Below, piece by piece: positions 52,789 to 64,000 of a stretch of DNA of 64,000 bases. The stretch's first letter is position 1, and each line of letters starts with the position of its first letter. The notes under the pieces are model-generated. The model was not told the DNA's origin. It ran no database searches and worked only from the letters and a program-made list of their open reading frames with translations. The translations under genes and the position numbers were made by a program. The stretch is from positions 12,085,269-12,149,268 of the forward strand of contig NC_092572.1 in the NCBI RefSeq assembly GCF_037975245.1, read 5' to 3'. This DNA comes from Apostichopus japonicus (Eukaryota; Echinodermata; Holothuroidea; Aspidochirotida; Stichopodidae).

Positions 52789-53045
52789 TTAGGAGCTAGT
52801 GACACTTTAGGAGTGTTAGCTCAGTGGTTAACGCCGGTGCCTTTCAATCATAAGGTCCCGAGTTCGAGTCACTCCAAGATTAATGTATGTCGTCCAGTTA
52901 CAGAGTTGTTGACAATTGACAATTCATAATCATGAACGTTAAATATGAAACTAATTTAGATACTGAATTCGATCAGCATGCGGCTTTGATAAGCCAATGA
53001 TGGCTTCTTCGCGACTTCAAGTCCTGTTTGCAGGAGGATCTAAAA
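52789..53045 (+). mobile_element. tRNA-like SINE candidate
   Basis: 52810-52875 reads GGAGTGTTAGCTCAGTGGTT, AACGCCGGTGCC, GAGTTCGAGTCACTCC: an A box (TAGCTCAGTGG), a B box (AGTTCGAGTC) and closing GGAGT/ACTCC ends, spaced as in a tRNA. The anticodon arm is irregular (8-base loop between CCTT and AAGG), so it is not a functional tRNA. A further 170 bp to a GCAGGAGGATC region could be the SINE body. A CACTTTAGGAG(T/C) phrase repeats just upstream. Confidence 0.55.
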
Positions 53046-53421
53046 TATATACATATATAGGCTACATACATACATACTTTAGGACTAATTTTCGACGGGT
53101 TAACCTAGCTTTCAGGCGGGCGTTCACTACTATAATTGTGGTATACGGTACCCACAATACACTGTTGAAACTTTGAAAGTTCTCAAATATCCAATTGCAT
53201 GGTACTATGACAATGTTGTGAAAATCTTAGTATTATGGTCCAATTCGAATGAAGAAACATGGTTTACCCAAAATAAGGAATTATTTATTTAATTAAGTTC
53301 ATCAGTATTGGCCCCAAACTTTTCGCAAGTTAAAAATTGCTGAAAATTTATATATATTTACAAAAGGATACCGTCCTTTTCTGAGAGAATCTGATTTGCT
53401 TTTCCAGAAATTAAAGAGTGA

Positions 53422-53750
53422 TCATTTAGATAAATTATTACATGCTACAAGTGTCGAACTTATGTAAATAAGGATGGTAATGAAAATGTAATTGAAGTTG
53501 GTGTCTGGGTGACCATTATTCGACCTTCTAGCATATTTTGGGTCAATATTAATATTTAATAATCGATTAGTATCCAATTTCCCGTTGGTGATACGCATTT
53601 GCATAATCAATGAGCGTCGTATATAGTATACAGGGAATATATCCTTCGGCGTACCATTTATTTGATTTTGATGTTCTTGTAATGAAATAATCCGATCAGG
53701 GTTTTCTTCAAGTCGCAATGTTTGTGTGCCAAATTTAAACTTCGACCTTT
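53422..53750 (-). CDS. Unassigned open stretch
   Basis: After a possible acceptor (GTGCAG) the minus strand is open for about 110 codons: KLERSKFKFGTQTLRLEEN, then DRIISLQEHQNQING, KDIFPVYYIRRS, and a hydrophobic end FNYIFITILIYISS. Composition looks protein-like, but I recognise no family and there is no ATG context or partner exon. It could be an exon between genes A and B or a retroelement remnant. Confidence 0.22.
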
Positions 53751-54297
53751 CCAGCTTACTGCACTAAAAGCTCAGTATTGAAAAATGACACCGTTCTAAG
53801 CAATTTTTTATATTAACATTCATTATTTTTATTGAGTTATCTGTCGTTAAACATTTTGAGCTGAATAAAATTCGCCAGATTTGTTAACGAGTCCGTAGTT
53901 TCTACAAAATTCAATCAAAATTTGCAAACCCCGCTTAACAGATTATGCTCCAATCATATCTCTCTGTTTTGTTTACGACCTTTAGGCCTATCTTACTTTC
54001 ACTTTCGTGGATAGCCTGTGTTAGGTCCTTTGAATAGTATTTTTTGTTTCGTTCTTATCGATGTAGCTTGCGAAATTGTGTCATTTCCTTCCATTGCAAT
54101 GAAAAAAAATCAGGTATTTTCAGACGTTTCCTCCGTGGAATTGGGTAAAAAAAGTGGACGATACGAGTATATGTAGGTTACATTTGTGTAATGAACATGC
54201 TGGTACGGGAGGTCGCAGTGATTTTACGGTAAATGGTTCGCACCACAAGGGCAACAGAATATAAATATCTCATTTCAAGTGCGACTGCTTTTCTCCA

Positions 54298-54645
54298 TTA
54301 AACCCACCTGGTCAGGGCACATTTTAAATAAGAAACATTGAATCTGCTTCGGAAGTTTGTTTTTCGAAATTCATCAGCAAACACGTATTGAGACTGTAAT
54401 GTGATATTAACTACTAAATCTATTCTTTTCTTACGGGAAATCACCATAATTTGGTTCTTGAATGTTTCAAAATGAGGGTGATCAGTAATATTATTTGTCC
54501 TTATCTGCGTTATCTGTTTACCTTTTACGGTTCCTCGACTCCAAATGTATACGATCGGCGTGTAACCGCTCACAAGCATGCCGAATACGCTAGATAAACT
54601 TGTTATGCTGACAATCTGGATTGTTAAGTTTCGAGGTTACAATTG
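54298..54645 (-). CDS. Unassigned open stretch with a hydrophobic segment
   Basis: Open for about 115 codons on the minus strand: RNLTIQIVSITSLSSVFGML, VSGYTPIVYIWSRG, then HFETFKNQIMVISRKKRID, VVNITLQS. The hydrophobic start could be a signal or membrane segment. No family recognised. It lies 0.5 kb downstream of the gene A stop, so it may be a separate exon or chance. Confidence 0.22.
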
Positions 54646-55130
54646 TGCAGTTTCGTCGAACAAACAAGAAAAGTATGGTTTAAAATACATGATGAAAAAT
54701 GTCAAATGGCTTGAACTTAAAAACGTCGCCGACACAAATGTCAAATGATATATCCTTCAAGCCAGTATTAACACCGAAAACCTAGACAAACTACAATACT
54801 GAGCAACTATATTGGCGCTACTGTTGATTCCATACCGGCGGTATAACACAACTCATACCAACCTTTATCAAATTTCGCCAAATAAGATAGGGCGGATATG
54901 AGAGCGCCCTCTGTTGACTTACTTCAAGTTTGGTTAGCCCCCATCACCTTTAATATACCAATTAGTTCTTAAAACAAGTTTATGAAGCAAAAACGTCAAA
55001 ATAATTCAGCCACTTCTTCGACTAAAAAAATTACATGATGAAAAATGAGTAAAATGGGTAAATGCATCGCCTCCGGCCTTTTTAACACGTTACGATAGAC
55101 GAAGGCTTCGGGTTTTGTTATTTATAGGAA
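54646..55130. other. Downstream of the gene A stop, possible 3' UTR
   Basis: Immediately 3' of the gene A stop on the minus strand. ATTAAA (about 54949-54954 in complement) is a possible polyadenylation signal. Otherwise nothing is recognised. Confidence 0.3.
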
Positions 55131-63911
<8,781 letters not shown>

Positions 63912-64000
63912 CTATAATGGCAGATAAACAAAGGTATCCGTTGAAGAAGAAGATAGATAGACATAGATATAGAAATAGACATATAGAGACATAGACATAT

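Noticed and set aside
52810-52875. Functional tRNA gene
   Set aside because: A and B boxes are present, but the anticodon arm has an eight-base loop and weak pairing. A SINE head is more likely.
44170-55130. First exon with signal peptide for gene B
   Set aside because: Several hydrophobic open stretches (for example 54298-54645) were considered, but none ends in a phase-1 donor with an upstream ATG that I could defend.

Overview
The window is animal nuclear DNA. It has split genes with GT/AG introns, phase-1 extracellular exons, very long microsatellites and many transposon relics, and it shows no bacterial gene organisation. The visible genes resemble the ectodomain of Tie (angiopoietin-receptor) proteins, and the mobile elements are Penelope-like, hAT-like, a LINE and MITEs. 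I infer a marine invertebrate deuterostome such as an echinoderm; the species is not established from sequence alone.

Layout. Positions 1-21314 are a nested satellite: 54/55-bp subrepeats in a three-subunit cycle of about 163 bp, plus a complex segment of about 495 bp, forming higher-order units of 1.26-2.24 kb. Positions 21315-29300 are gene-poor. They hold a TA-filled palindrome with a hammerhead-like core, MITEs, a broken hAT transposase end and minisatellites. Two weak candidate exons lie here as well.

Positions 30014-44167 (minus strand) hold ten exons that join in one frame (gene B, 681 codons plus stop, first exon not found). Positions 55131-63911 (minus strand) hold seven exons of a tandem paralogue (gene A, 482 codons plus stop, 5' end outside the window). 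Both have the order: propeller-like N-terminal part, Cys-rich module, two Tie-type Ig-like exons, three Tie-type EGF exons, then an in-frame stop. No third Ig, FN3, membrane or kinase exon was found downstream of either gene. They therefore look like ectodomain-only, probably secreted, Tie relatives. Every intron seen in A is phase 1; B has one phase-2 intron.

The introns and the intergenic 44.2-55.1 kb are filled with mobile and simple repeats. These include a Penelope-like GIY-YIG element with an inverted partial copy (40.5-42.4 kb), each copy carrying a hammerhead-like core; two hAT-type MITEs with perfect 8-bp target duplications; a 2.06-kb TA-flanked element carrying eight copies of a 14-bp GTCAC-GCGA-GTCAC motif; and a hairpin MITE. 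There are also tRNA-like SINE candidates, a partial THAP domain and long TA and ATC/GAT tracts.
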